Source: Tamarix chinensis (Eukaryota; Streptophyta; Magnoliopsida; Caryophyllales; Tamaricaceae). Taken from it: DNA of 64,000 nucleotides. Below the pieces are notes generated by a model, which worked only from the letters and a program-made list of their open reading frames with translations, ran no database searches and was not told the DNA's origin. The stretch is taken from assembly GCA_030549775.1 (NCBI GenBank), contig CM060175.1:39980415-40044414 (forward strand), read 5' to 3'. The position numbers and the translations under genes were made by a program. The number at the start of each line of letters is the position of its first letter. The stretch's first letter is position 1. This document shows positions 34,428 through 45,803 of the stretch, piece by piece.

Positions 34428-35008
34428 GACCGAATTTTTTTTTTCAAAAAGGCATCAATGACTGGATATATATGGAATAATTTGGAACCTTGGCTGGTTC
34501 TCATAGACACAATAACAACAGGTCTCCAAAACAATATGAACGAAAAATTTTTTCTAGCAAACGGAACACCTGCCTTGCACAAATGACCGAAATGAAATAT
34601 TGAGAGCATCACTTCTTCTTCTCGCCTCCTCTGGCAGACCTCATCTTGCGAAGAACGCCGGACATCTATTCACGCTTCTTCTTGGCCCTCTTATGTGTTC
34701 CTAGCTTTCTCTTTGCTACCTTCAACGCGCGCTTGTCCTTTCCAACCTTAAGCAACTCCGTAATCCTCTTTTCATAAGGTGCGAACCCAGCAACTTCTCT
34801 AATCAAACTCCTCACAAAGTGCACCCTCTTGCTGGTTTTTCCTTTTCGGTCGGATGGGCGAGGAGCCAATTCCTTCTTGGTAACAACATGACCCCTGTTC
34901 AACCCAACAAAAAGACCCGTATTTGGCTGCTTCGGAGCCATTGCCTACTCTTACCGCGAGTCTTGAACTTTGGTCCACCAGGCTGTACTGACCGAAATTT
35001 TTTCAAAG
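34428..35008 (-). mobile_element. Extent of the eL36 retrocopy with flanking repeats
   Basis: From the left flank GACCGAATTTTTTTTTT (34428-34444) to the right flank GACCGAAATTTTTTC (34990-35004), the insert holds a short 5' UTR, the frame, and about 165 bp of 3' UTR. Intronless sequence, A-tail and flanking direct repeats are hallmarks of retroposition by L1 enzymes. How the T-run divides between tail and duplication is ambiguous. Confidence 0.65.
34609..34941 (-). pseudogene. RPL36: Processed pseudogene of ribosomal protein eL36
   Basis: An intronless minus-strand frame from ATG 34939-34941 to TGA 34609-34611 encodes 110 codons, the usual length for plant eL36, a 60S subunit protein. The core ([71 protein letters not shown]) is almost intact. 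One in-frame TAG at 34666-34668 cuts the last 18 codons (MSGVLRKMRS...EKKK). A T-run at 34435-34444 would be a poly(A) tail on the minus strand, about 165 bp past the stop. Similar GACCGAA-plus-T-run sequences flank both sides (34428 and 34990), like a LINE-type duplication. It is probably an untranscribed relic. Confidence 0.9.
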
Positions 35009-35178
35009 TAATATTTCTTGTAAAACTACCGTATTGCATGCATGTGTACGTCTGCGTAAAAGTCAAGAATTGTAGTATTCATCATTAACAACAAACCATA
35101 TCATTATTTTTTTCAGGTGATCAAGCACATTTTGTTATTTACTTATGCCTCTTATTTACATTTAACAGGATATTTATA

Positions 35179-37170
35179 ATGTTTGAAGAATTGAGCTTGG
35201 TTAGTTCCAAAAGAAAGCGATCTTATAAGACTCTCTCACTTGTTTGGGAGCATTTTACACAAATCAAACAAGGTGAGTCCACTTTGATCACATCTGTACA
35301 ATGTAAGTATTGTAATCAAGAATATAAATGGAAAAAGGCCGATGGAACAAGCACCTTGATTAGGCATTTAAATAAATGTCAATCATATCCATATAATGAG
35401 TTGAATAGTAGGGGGAATGCTACTTATGAGAAGCATGATGTGCATATTGATATGAAAAATTGGAGATTTGATCAAGAATTGTGTCGTAAGGAGCTTGCAA
35501 GGATGATAATAGTTGATGAGTTGCCCTTTTGTTTTGTTGAGAAGGAGGGTTTTAGAAGATTTTGTAAGCATTTGCAACCTAGATTTCATATGGTTTCAAG
35601 AGCAATGGTAACTAGGGATTGCATACAAATTTATACAAATGAGAAGGAAAATTTAAAGTTAGGTCTTCAACAAGCATCATCTCAAGTGTGCTTGACCAAT
35701 GATTTGTGGACATCGGTCCAGAACCTTGGGTATATATGTTTAACCGTGCACTTCATTGATAAAGAGTGGAAGTTACATAAAAAAATAATCAATTTTTGTG
35801 TGCTCCCTACCCCTCATCGTGGAGAAAATATTGCAAAAGCTGTTGATGATTGTTTGTTATCTTGGGGTTTAGATAAAGTGTGTACGATAACTGTGGATAA
35901 TGCTAGCTCTAATGATACAGCTATTAATCATTTGAAAGAGACACTCAATAGAAGAAATTCACTGCTTTTGAATGGTGATTTTTTACATGTTAGATGCTTT
36001 GCACATATTTTAAATTTGATGGTAAAGGATGGAATTAATATGGTGGATGGTGAAATCGCAACTATCCGTGATTGTGTGAAGTATGTGAGGAGCTCTCCGT
36101 CTCGTTTAGAATGGTTTAAAAAATGTGTTATAAGAGAAAAGGTGGTATCAATGAAGGCATTGTGTTTAGATGTTACCACTCGTTGGAACTCCACATACAT
36201 GATGATAGAAGCTGCACTAGAAAATCAAAAAGCTCTTGAGTCAATGTTTTTTCTTGATGGAAATTCAGGTTTGCTAAGGAATTTTGACTGGGGTGTTTTG
36301 AAGTCATTACATAAATATTTGGAGCACTTTTATCATGTGACGAAGAGAATTTCGGGGTCTAAGTATATAACCTCTAACATTTTCTTTAAAGAGGTGAACA
36401 CTATTATGTCGATCTTGATAAAATGGTGTTGTAGTCAAAATTCTACATTTCGGGGAATGGCATTAGCTATGAAACAAAAGTTTGAGAAATATTGTGATTT
36501 AGAAAAGGTGAATGTTATGTTTTTTATTTCAGTGGTCTTGGATCCTCGTTATAAATTGGTGTATTTGCAATTTCGTTTCAAGAGGTTTTATAAGGATGAA
36601 AATGAGGAAAAGGTTGTAAGGTTAATGAAGAAAGTGGATGATACTTTACAACGCTTGTTTGATTATTATTATTCTTTATCCACATTATCAATGGGTCATG
36701 GTAGTGGTTCTCCTAGTTCTTTGTCTCAACCCCTACCAAGCACAAATGTAGATGCCGTTCCTAATGTGGAGGAAGTGATGAATGAAAGCCAAGAAGATTG
36801 GCAACTTTATTTGCAAGATGTGGAGAAGAAAAAAAGCAAATCCGAGTTACAACGGTATTTAGATGATAGCATCGAAGAAGAAAAACTCAACTTTGATATT
36901 TTACATTGGTGGAGGTCTAAAGCTAGCACATATCATGTGCTCTCGATTATGGCCCGTGACATATTGCCTATTCAGATTTCTACTGTTGCTTCGGAGAGTG
37001 CGTTTTCCACCGGTGGTAGAATACTTGATCCTTTTAGGAGTTGTTTAACTCCAAATATAGTTGAAGCTCTAGTTTGTGGCCAAGATTGGTTAAGATCTTC
37101 CTCTACACCAATTGAAATTGAAGAATGTCTAGAGGTGCTTGAGGAATTGGAAATGGGTATGTGTTTATAA
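35179..37170 (+). CDS. hAT transposase, BED zinc finger and hAT dimerisation domain
   Basis: The intact 663-codon frame starts at the first ATG after a candidate splice acceptor. A BED-type finger lies at residues 42-67 (C42-x2-C45...H63-x3-C67). The RNase H-like core has D175 (LTNDLWTS) and D240 (TVDNASSND), with the hAT C-x2-H signature at 273-276 (RCFAHILNL). A DUF4413-like helical region follows. The C-terminal hAT dimerisation region (WWRSKASTYHVLSIMARDIL, then ASESAFSTGGRI) contains E606, the likely third acidic residue. The protein would bind the element ends in the nucleus and cut and paste them. It belongs to the RICESLEEPER group. No stop or frameshift is visible, unlike every other TE frame here. 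Domestication is unlikely because TIRs and TSDs are present. Confidence 0.92.
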   Translation: MFEELSLVSSKRKRSYKTLSLVWEHFTQIKQGESTLITSVQCKYCNQEYKWKKADGTSTLIRHLNKCQSYPYNELNSRGNATYEKHDVHIDMKNWRFDQELCRKELARMIIVDELPFCFVEKEGFRRFCKHLQPRFHMVSRAMVTRDCIQIYTNEKENLKLGLQQASSQVCLTNDLWTSVQNLGYICLTVHFIDKEWKLHKKIINFCVLPTPHRGENIAKAVDDCLLSWGLDKVCTITVDNASSNDTAINHLKETLNRRNSLLLNGDFLHVRCFAHILNLMVKDGINMVDGEIATIRDCVKYVRSSPSRLEWFKKCVIREKVVSMKALCLDVTTRWNSTYMMIEAALENQKALESMFFLDGNSGLLRNFDWGVLKSLHKYLEHFYHVTKRISGSKYITSNIFFKEVNTIMSILIKWCCSQNSTFRGMALAMKQKFEKYCDLEKVNVMFFISVVLDPRYKLVYLQFRFKRFYKDENEEKVVRLMKKVDDTLQRLFDYYYSLSTLSMGHGSGSPSSLSQPLPSTNVDAVPNVEEVMNESQEDWQLYLQDVEKKKSKSELQRYLDDSIEEEKLNFDILHWWRSKASTYHVLSIMARDILPIQISTVASESAFSTGGRILDPFRSCLTPNIVEALVCGQDWLRSSSTPIEIEECLEVLEELEMGMCL

Positions 37171-37244
37171 TATTGTTTAAACAATTATTGTTATATACTT
37201 ATATATGTATTTAATTTTAAATTAAGTTTGAATTTTTTTTTCAG
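37157..37244 (+). other. Candidate 88-bp 3' intron of the transposase gene
   Basis: GGAAATGG|GTATGT at 37157 and a T-tract with CAG ending at 37244 form a good plant-type intron. Splicing would bypass the TAA at 37168-37170 and add a short tail ending at TGA 37283-37285, about 672 residues in all. Only cDNA could decide between the two ends. Confidence 0.45.
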
Positions 37245-37514
37245 GTTTCACCCATGACGTGCAATATGGATCTTTCAGCCCATGAAGAGTTAATTAAGAA
37301 GGCTAGAAATGAAGTGTTGTACTCATTTTGGACTATATAGTAGATAATTGTTAATTAGATACGATGAACTAGTTTAATTGAGCTTTTTTAAAAAACTAGT
37401 ATTAGAACTTGTTATATAGTAAAAATGTCTTTTCGTTAACATATATTGCAATTGTAACTTCATTCTCAAAACATTAATATTGTATGATAAGAAGGAAGGA
37501 TTCAATTATTTTAT

Positions 37515-37655
37515 CATATTGAAGGAGGTGGTGGTGAATTGAAGAAAGGGGGGGGGGGGAATAAAAGAGGAAGGAAAACAATTGTGGTGGTGGTGGTAGT
37601 AATGGTGGTGGAAGGGGTGGCGGCAATGGTGGTGGAAGAGGTGATAATAAAGGTC
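37515..37655 (+). repeat. G-rich/GGT tract in the hAT 3' region
   Basis: A run of about 12 G at 37548-37559 is followed by repeated GTGGTGG units and GGTGGCGG. It may be a decayed or slipped segment between transposase and the right subterminal repeats. It has the spacing of a possible G-quadruplex. Confidence 0.7.
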
Positions 37656-38097
37656 AAGATAGAATTATTTGTATATATATTAACCCATGTTAACCCATGG
37701 TCAACCCATATAATTCGTGGGTTATGATGGGTTGGGTTAAAAATTATTAATTATTTTATACAACCCATCGTGGGTTAGACCATGGGTTATATAAGTAATA
37801 TGAGTTAAAATACTATGGGTTGGATTAAACCATGACTACCCATTTGAACACCCCTACAACCTATACATACAACAACTTCGCAACCAACCCCAATCATTAA
37901 GCCTCAACCTTCAGTATTTTCTGTTAAACATATTGAAAAGGGAAAAAGTGTAATGGAGAATGAAACTAGAACTTCTAGAAGGGAGGGTGCTGTTAAGAAT
38001 TCTTTTGAAGACTTATTTCAATTCCCACATAATGAAACTGATTGAGGGATAAGGGATGATAGTAGAGGAGTAGTAGGGGCTCAAATGTAATTACTTT

Positions 38098-41000
38098 ATG
38101 AAAATTGCTACATGGAATGTAAGGGTAGTTAATTCCCCTTTAAAATAAAATACTTTATGTAAATATTTGATGTTTATCATTTACTATTTTAGCTTTACTT
38201 GAGACTAGAATTAAGTTGAATAAAGTTGAGACTACTCATAGGAAAATTCTCCCACTTCAGCTTGCACTACAAATCATTATTCTCATTACAATGGTAGAAT
38301 TATGGTTCTCTAGAATCAAGGGGAAGTGGGTGTTAATGTGATTGAAGAGAAATACCAATACTTACATTGTCAGCTCAAGATGATGATATCATGTTTATCT
38401 ATGCTTTCAACGTAGGAGTAGCAAGAAGGAGTCTTTGGTCAGGCTTATATAATCTTAGCCAACAAGTGCAGGGTCCCTAGTTAGTCATAAGTGATTTCAA
38501 TAAAATTATTTTTATAGATGAGAAAAGTAGTGGTATTATTCATCAAGGTGATATATATGAGTTTGTGAGTTGTATTCAAAACTATGGTTTTAGAGAAATC
38601 AAATCCACTGGGTCTAATTTCACTTGGTGTAACAACCAAGATTCCCCTAATAGAGTTTGATGTAAATTAGATAGAATCTTTAGTAATCAAGATTGGTTTC
38701 AAAAGTTTATGCAAGAAAATATCCAGATAGTGGATCACTATCTTTCAGATCATAGTTGTCTGTTGATTTATTTGAACCAAACTCCTGCGTAGGGCGTCAT
38801 TCCTTTCAAATTTTGTAACTTCTAAACAACTCATGAGTCTTTCTTGGGGCTTGTAAAACTATTGGGGAATACTCATATGGAAGGGTCTAAACAATTTTAG
38901 AATATAAAGAAGCTATAGAAACGAAAAATAAAGTTAAGAAACTTTAATGCTTCTTATTTTGGTCATATAAGCAAAGAGGTTGAGTCAGCAAAAAATGCTT
39001 GGCATTTAGTGCAACAGCAGATGTAGACTGATACTTCTAATATTTACCTTGTAAAGAAAGAGAAACAAAGTAGGGAGAACTGGTGGAAGAAAGTTCAAAT
39101 AGAAGAGAATTACTTATAGTGGAAAGCAAAGATCAACTACATCAAGTTGGGTGATGCCAACAATGTGGTTTTTCATGCTAAGCTGAAAGAAAGAATTCAT
39201 AGTAATTCTTTGAGCCTATTACATGATTGTGCTAGATAGAAGCTTAATTGTTGGGTAGATATTGAACATGAAACTCATAGTTTCTATGTTGTTTTCTTAG
39301 CAAAGCCTCTTCCTCCTTGAAGGCTCTTAATCTACTTATCATAAAACAAGGAAAGATGTTATCCCAAAAAGTAGATAAATTTTGATGTAGGAAATATCTA
39401 AATAAGAAGTACAGGATGTAGTTTTCAGTATGGAGGATTTGAAGGCTCTAGGTCTTGATGGGTTTAATCCCCATTAATTTAAGAAGACTTGGTGTATTGT
39501 AAATGAAGATTTATTTAGTGCCATGAAGTAGTTTTAGGAGTCTCGATTTCTACTAAAGTCATTTAGCAACACAAGTATCCGTCTCTTACCAAAAAAGTAA
39601 GAATGCTAGGTATATTAATGAATATAGACCAATTGCCTCTTGTATTGTGGTCTATAAAATCATCTCTAAATTGTTGACTAATTAACTTACTATGGTTCTT
39701 AATGAGTTAATTAACACAACTCAGTTAGCTTTTGTGCTAGGGAGATGGATTGTAGATAACATTATGTTGGCTCAGGAATTACTTAAAAAATATAGTAGAA
39801 AGGGAATCAACCCTCAAATGATGATGAAGATTGATATTATGAAGGCCTATGACTCCTTAGACTAGCATTTTCTCAAAGCTTTGTTATTAGGATATGGTTT
39901 TCCTAATCACTATGTACACATGCTTATATAATGTGTTACTATTGTAGGATATTTTATGATGCTGCAAGGTACCCTATGAAAACCTTTTAATGGGAAGAAA
40001 GGCTTAAGAGAAGGGGATCCTCTATCTCCTTATTTGTTTATTCTATCAATGGAGTACCTTAGTAGATTATTGAATACTTTATGGAACAATACCAATTTCA
40101 AAGGGCACCCTTCTTGCGAAAATAGCCATCTAACTTCCCTTTCCTTTACTGATGATTTACTTTTGTTCTATAAGGGCCATTTACCCTCTATGAAGCTACT
40201 CCTTGATAAATTGGAGGATTTTACTATTACCTCTGAATTGACAATTAGTCCATAGAAAATCAATGTATACTTTATGGAGTTAAGGATGAATAAAAGTAGA
40301 AAATTTTATCCCTCTTCATTTTAGTGAAGGTTAATTCCCATTCAAGTATCTGGGTGTTCCTACAAGTAGCTCTTCTCTTGTTGTTGCTCACCACCAGCCT
40401 CTTATTGAGAGAATTATGGCCAGACTTAAATCATGGGCTTTTAAGTACCTTAGTTATGCTGGTAAGGTCTAGGTTCTTCAATTAATGATATTTGGTATAA
40501 CTCATTACTAGATGCAAGTTTTTCTTCTTCCCAATTCAGTTGTGCATCACTTGAATTCATTGTGCAGAAGGTTTATGTGGGAAATTTAGGCCCTAATAAA
40601 AGAAGGGCTCCTATTTCTTGGCAAAATGTCTACCTGCCTAAAACAGAGGGTGGGTTTAGCCTTGTTTAGCTAGAAGCTTGGAATACGGCCTGTCTTGCAA
40701 AGCATCTATGGAGGCTTATGAATGATAGAGAAAGCTTGTGGGTTAAATGGATTCATGAGAAGTACATCATGTTAATGGATGTGAAGGATGTGACACCAAT
40801 TGCTATTTCTTCCTGGATAGTCAAAAACATTTTGAAGATGAGAGATCTGGGTATAGATCTTCACCAGTTCAGCCAGCAAGGGAGATTTTTAGTGAGTAAA
40901 TCTTATCATGAAGTGAGAATCAAAGCTCTTGTGGTGGTATGGTACATACTAGTATGTTACCATGCTAGATTGCCAAGATAAAAATTGACTATGTGGATAG

Positions 41001-41388
41001 CCTGTCATGGGAGTTTGGCTATTAAGATAGGACTAATGGATTGACAAGTGGTTAACTCAGATTTATGTGAGGTATGCCAAAATTCTAATGAAATTATAGA
41101 CCATTTGTTTGTCAACTACCTAGTAGCACAACAAATGTGGAGAAAAGTTTTAAATTGGGTGTTGTTATCCCATTATTTTACTACTTGGCATACCTTTCTC
41201 ATGTGGATGATTCAATACACAAGAAAGAATACATGTTAAGTTAAAATTTGGAGGGTAATCTTCACTCTTATTGTAGCAAAAAATTGGAATAGTAGAAACC
41301 TTGTGGTTTTCTGGCAAAAGCAAGTTGCATTGGATGTATTGGTTAAACAAATTATCTATGAGGTTTTTGTAAGGCATGCAGGGAGTTG
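38098..41388 (+). pseudogene. LINE-A ORF2: endonuclease, reverse transcriptase, zf-RVT
   Basis: It opens MKIATWNVR, the start of the AP-type endonuclease. The RT shows GLDGFNPH near 39450, RLLPKK, KIDIMKAYDSLD near 39830, GDPLSPYLF (40014), the catalytic box as FTDD at about 40147 (family FADD), FKYLGVP, and LWRKF-like parts. A C-terminal zinc motif (CEVCQNSNEIIDHLF) lies near 41070, and the frame ends RHAGS-TGA at 41386-41388. Dozens of stops and frameshifts are present. The intact enzyme would nick target DNA and prime cDNA synthesis from the nick. Confidence 0.8.
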
Positions 41389-41551
41389 AGACAGGGAGAT
41401 ATTATAGCACTTATGCTCCATAGACCATTGGCATTTTGATTAAGTTTTAGTTCAAAGTTTGTTTAGTTGTTTGTTTTATTTTGAGTCATTGTAACCACTG
41501 ATGTACATATCTTCCAATTTTGGTATGAAAATCATTTAATTACCAAAAAAA

Positions 41552-42677
41552 TATATTTCTATTAGAGGTTATTTTGCTAATTAGCCATATGTTCATTACC
41601 TTGGCTATCTTAGTGTTCTACTTAGCAAAGTATAGCTACCTACATATATAAGTATGTCAACATACTTGTAACATGAGAAGAATAATAATCAAAATCTTTG
41701 AATCTAATCATGGGCCAATACTTGGTTATCTCTCCCTTTTGAGTGAATTTCTTCCTACGACTACTTGGAGTAATCTTAATTAGAGCCTTTGAGTGTGTTC
41801 TTGGAAAAACATTCAAAGATACATTCATGTTAAATTCTTGTTGAATCTTATTCGAAGATTTATAGTTTTATTTAAATCTTGGGCAAATATTTCTTAAAAA
41901 TTCACATTCCTCTCCTTAATCTTCAACCCATAAACCACATTCCTTCTAAAACTTTGAATTATCTCTTATACTTTGAAGATCAACATCATTTTTGTTATCA
42001 ATACTAGGTTGGCTACTTCCTTTATTTGAATACCCAACTCCATCTTCATCTTCCCTTCATGCAAACTCTTATATGCAAATACGTAAAATGTAGCCAACCG
42101 ACCCTCTACTGTATCTTCAAAGTCCACTTTGTTTCTTCATCCTTTAAAGTTGAATATCTTATAATTTTTTGTGTCTTCTTCTTCAATTTTCACAAATTTC
42201 CTTTATATATTCAAGGAGGATTCATCTTTCTTTGTCCTTCTTGAATTTGAAAACTCAACTTAATTAATTCTTCATTCTTTCTCCCAACATTCATTTGGAA
42301 CATTAAGTGTCTTAATTCAAGCAAGAAGAATCTTCAATTCCTCTAACAATATTTGAGCATTATTTTAATTTTCTTTCTCCTCTTCCATTCTTTACTTTCA
42401 TTCACTCATTAGTAAAAAAATAGAACCATTCTTAAGGTTCCATTGCACATCTTTGAAGTTCATTCCTTGATTATTATTCATGCACATTCATTTATCTTCT
42501 CCGTCAAGAACTCTTCTTTGTGCATCAAGAATTGGTGGTAATCTTCTTAACAAACTCCTTTCCATTCCTACTCCATCTTGTTGACTTACAACTCTCTAAG
42601 ATTCTCAAATCTCCATCAAGAATCCATCAAGAACCAACATACATTCACCGAGTTGATTTTAGCAAAGTGTAGTAGCA
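41552..42677. other. Non-coding stretch, no gene seen
   Basis: It is AT- and pyrimidine-rich sequence with many TTCTTC/CATTC motifs. The second half (about 42000-42677) directly precedes the gag start of the next chromovirus and may be its leader or LTR, but I cannot define LTR ends or a primer site. Confidence 0.35.
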
Positions 42678-43960
42678 ATGGAAGAAGTGTCTATGAAGCA
42701 TATGTTTGACACTCTTCAGCAGCTTACAACAAGTTTATATGCCACTAACATACAACTAAAAAAAATTCCCTCCATTTAGAGCCAACTTCAGAGACTAAAG
42801 GTGAGGGTAGATGACCAAGAGACCCTTTAACACATGTACAACACTATGGAAGCCACCAGTGATCTAGTTGAGTGCATGGTGAGAAGAGCCATCCAAGCAT
42901 GAGAAGGCCACATCAATAACCAAATTGAATATAAAGAAAGGATGAATGAGAATGGGTATAGTGATTTTAACCATAATCAACGAGCCCATGAAAACTATCA
43001 ACAAAGGTATAACCATATTGAAGATAAAGGTATTAAGCTTGACCTCCCTAATTTTTATGTTGAATTGGATGTGGAGTTATTTTTTGAATGGTTGTATGAA
43101 ATAGAAGCTATATTTGAATTTAAAGAGTATGATGATGAGCAAATAAGTAACTTAGAAACTATTAAATTTAAAAATTTTGCTAGTGTGTGGTATGATAATC
43201 TCAAGAGAACTCGTGAAAGGCAATAAAAGAGTAAAATCAAGTCATGAGATAAATTGAAATAACACCTAAGGAATAAAATTTGTTTCTAGAGAGTATGAAC
43301 AAGAAATTTATATTAATTTATCTACTCTTAGGAAGTGATTACTTAGTGTATAGGAATATACTAGGGAATTTTAAATACTAGCAATCTTGTGTGACATGCA
43401 AGAAAGAAAAGAAAAAAAATGTGCTAGATACTTAGATGGCCTTAATAACTTGATTAGATTAAAAATTCAATGCTTGCCTATACTTCTCTTGATGGTTTGA
43501 CTGAGTTATCTTTAAAATGTGAAAGATAAACTAAGTCTACTAAGGCCTATGCTGAAACAAGTGCTTCAACCTTTACTTAAACCAAAAACTATTCAAATGC
43601 ATCTACTTCAAAACATAGGACAAATGTATCTTTGACTAATGATAATATACTTAACCCTAACTGAGATGTAAAAGGTAAGAAAAAGGTAAATGAAATGTCT
43701 AATAAACAATGTCTTAAATGTAAAGTATATGGTCATTTTCATAGGGAATGTCCTAACCAAAGAGTTTTAACCTTACATGATATAGCAACTATGGAACAAT
43801 GTGATGATCATGATGGCTTAGAGAATGAATCTAATGATGATAACTTGATTGTGTATGAATATGATGGTAATCCATGCTTTATACTTCAAAGGGTATTACA
43901 AATTCAACCTAATAATCCATTTACACAAAGGGATAACTTTTTTTTTATACTATGTGTATA
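42678..43960 (+). pseudogene. Second Ty3 chromovirus: gag remnant
   Basis: ATG at 42678 opens MEEVSMKHMFDTLQQL. A gag core follows (LDLPNFYVELDVELFFEWL, then FASVWYDNLKRTRERQ; 42942-43226), and a zinc knuckle CLKC-x4-H-x4-C near 43710 continues QRVLTLHDI, as in CRM/Galadriel-like chromoviruses. Stops and frameshifts break it. The clade assignment rests on memory of the family motifs. Confidence 0.7.
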
Positions 43961-45803
43961 ATTGGTGATAAGGTTTGTAGAGTCGTTATATATAGCATTT
44001 CATGTAGTAATATTGCTAGTAAAATGATGGTTAAACAATTAGGTTTAGTGACTAATAATAATCCTACACCCTATTCATTACAATGACTTTCTAAATCAAA
44101 GGTGCTAAAGTAGATAAGCAAAACCTAATTATTTTTCGTAACAGTGACTATCATGATGGAGGATTATGTGATGTGTGGTCGATGGATGATTGTGGTATAT
44201 TACTAGGAAGACCGTGACAATATGATAGAAATGCAATTCATGATAGTGTAACTAATGAATACATTACATGTAAAGGAAAAAATAAATATAAATTAAAACT
44301 ATATCTATGTGATCATATGCAACTTATTGAGGCTAAGAATATTTTATTCTTATGTGAAAAAGATATGATTAATTACATTGAGGATGAAGGTGTTTGCTAT
44401 GATGTAGTAGTAAAAGAATATCAATTTTGGGAGAACAATTTTAATAATTCAAAATTTTATTAGATTACTTGATGTGTATAATGATGTATTTCTTGATGAC
44501 TTACCTCCTAGACAGTCACTTATTAGAGGTATAGAACATAATATATATTTTAGTTCATGGAATAACTTTATCTAGCAAACATTATTATGGATGTAATATA
44601 GAAGAAGCTAAGGAATTATGGAGATAAATATAAGAACTAGTAGATAAAGGTTATGTGAATGAAAGTATGAATCCATGCTGTATACCTACATTGCTAGTTT
44701 CTAAAAAGGATGATACCTAGTGTATGTGCATAGATCCTAGAGCTATAAATAATATAACTATCAAGTATAGATTTCCTATGCCTAGAATTTATGATATGCT
44801 CGATAAACGTTATGTTTCATGTGTGTTTTTTGAAATTAACCTAAGAAGTGGTTATCATCATATGAGAATTAGTGAAGGAGATAAGTGGAAACTAACCTTT
44901 AAAACTAAATATGGTCTTTATGAATGAACTATTATGCCTTCTGGATTGTGTAATGCACCTAGTTATTTCATGAGACTAATGAATTAAATTCTCCATCCTT
45001 TCCTAAGTAACTTCATTATGGTTTATTTGTATGAAATACTTGTATATAGTAAGAATGAATACGATTGTCTTATACATTTAAGGGAACTATTTGATAAGCT
45101 AATGGAAACTAAGCTATCTGGAAATTTTGAAAAATGTGAATTTATGCTTTTGAGTATAGTTTTTCTTGGTTATATTATAAGTGAAGAAGGTATTAAAGTT
45201 GATCCTACTAAGATATAAGCTATTAAAGAGTGGCATATTCCTAAGGATGTTCACCAAATAAGAAGTTTTCATGGGTTAGCTATTTTTTCTAGGAGATTTA
45301 TTCAAAATTTCTCTACTATAGCTATACTTATTATCAAGTCATGAATAAGGGATAATTTAATTGGGGGAAATGAAGCCGCTAAAGCTTTTAACATTCTTAA
45401 GGATAAATTATGCAATGCTCCTATATTAGTTATTCCTAATTTGACATAATTTTTGAGGTAACTTATAATGCTAGCAAGGTAGGTATAAGATGAGTTCTTT
45501 CACAAGAAAAAAAGACATATTTCATACTTTAATAAACAATTAAATGGGGCTAAATTAAAGTATTTGACATATGATAAGGAATTCTTTGCCATCATATTTA
45601 GTTTAGAGACATCTAGTTATTATTTGAGGCCTAAACCCTTTGTATATTATTCTGATCATTAGAGTTTGAAATATTTACATGGTCAAAATAAAATAAGTTC
45701 TAGACATGTAAATTGAATAAAATTCTTACAATCCTTTGTGCTTTATATCAAACAATTAGATGGAAAAGAAAATGCATTAGCCGATGCTCTTTCTCAAAGG
45801 TCT
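43961..45803 (+). pseudogene. Second Ty3 chromovirus: protease, RT and RNase H remnant
   Basis: A protease relic lies near 43975-44050, with IYSISCSNIAS where D-[ST]-G is expected. RT follows: SKKDDT and [21 protein letters not shown] (44724 on). The first catalytic Asp is replaced in [11 protein letters not shown], and the YxDD box is YLYEILVYS near 45025, so both catalytic sites are lost. FLGYIISEEGIKVDP leads to the RNase H region (KQLNGAKLKYLTYDKEFFAI, then ENALADALSQRS ending at 45803). Integrase and LTRs are missing. Confidence 0.8.

Larger units (their letters stand above)
34000..35168 (+). other. Candidate 5'-UTR intron of the hAT transposase gene
   Basis: A donor CACCAG|GTACAC at 34000 and an acceptor TTTAACAG|G at 35167-35168 would join a GC-rich leader to the exon that starts 10 bases before the transposase ATG. 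Another acceptor (TTTTTTCAG, about 35116) is possible. The eL36 retrocopy lies wholly inside. It is predicted from splice-like motifs only. Confidence 0.4.
33356..37856 (+). mobile_element. 4501-bp hAT transposon (RICESLEEPER-like)
   Basis: The left end is TAGGCCTGTTCAATGGGT and the right end, reverse-complemented, is TAGGGGTGTTCAAATGGGT, giving imperfect TIRs of about 18 bp inside perfect 8-bp duplications. Both ends are rich in AACCCA/TGGGTT motifs (33356-33545 and 37665-37856), as expected for subterminal transposase binding. A GC-rich untranslated exon (about 33550-33999), a candidate 5'-UTR intron (34000-35168) holding an eL36 retropseudogene, and an intact transposase frame (35179-37170) lie between. 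Structural completeness and the unmutated TSD point to a fairly recent insertion. Confidence 0.92.
32320..38045 (+). pseudogene. LINE-A ORF1 (DUF4283-like, zinc knuckle), interrupted
   Basis: Coding remnants occupy 32320-33355 and 37865-38045, with the hAT between. An N-terminal MAKNKCQT leads to a DUF4283-like part in which RFESMQDYLIILEKPFWSF, RPLMLQHWN and a LPLTH segment are recognisable. A degenerate knuckle follows near 33210-33275 (CYDWRPHYY...GHDTSQC), in which the first CxxC has lost residues. After the hAT the frame continues (PIIKPQPSVFSVKHIEKGKSV) to TGA at 38043-38045. ORF1 proteins bind LINE RNA. The copy is inactive. Confidence 0.65.
31843..41551 (+). mobile_element. LINE-A: L1-type LINE split by a hAT transposon
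   Basis: After removing the hAT (33356-37856) and one TSD copy, the LINE is about 5.2 kb with ORF1 (from ATG 32320 to TGA 38045), a 52-bp spacer, ORF2 (38098-41388) and a 3' UTR ending in a short A-run at 41544-41551. This is the usual layout of plant L1 elements. The 5' limit is uncertain; 31843-32319 is assigned as probable 5' UTR. Both frames are full of stops, so the copy is old. Confidence 0.75.

Noticed and set aside
35179..37170. Domesticated transposase gene (DAYSLEEPER-like)
   Set aside because: The frame is intact, but the element still has matching TIRs and perfect TSDs, so it is a transposon.
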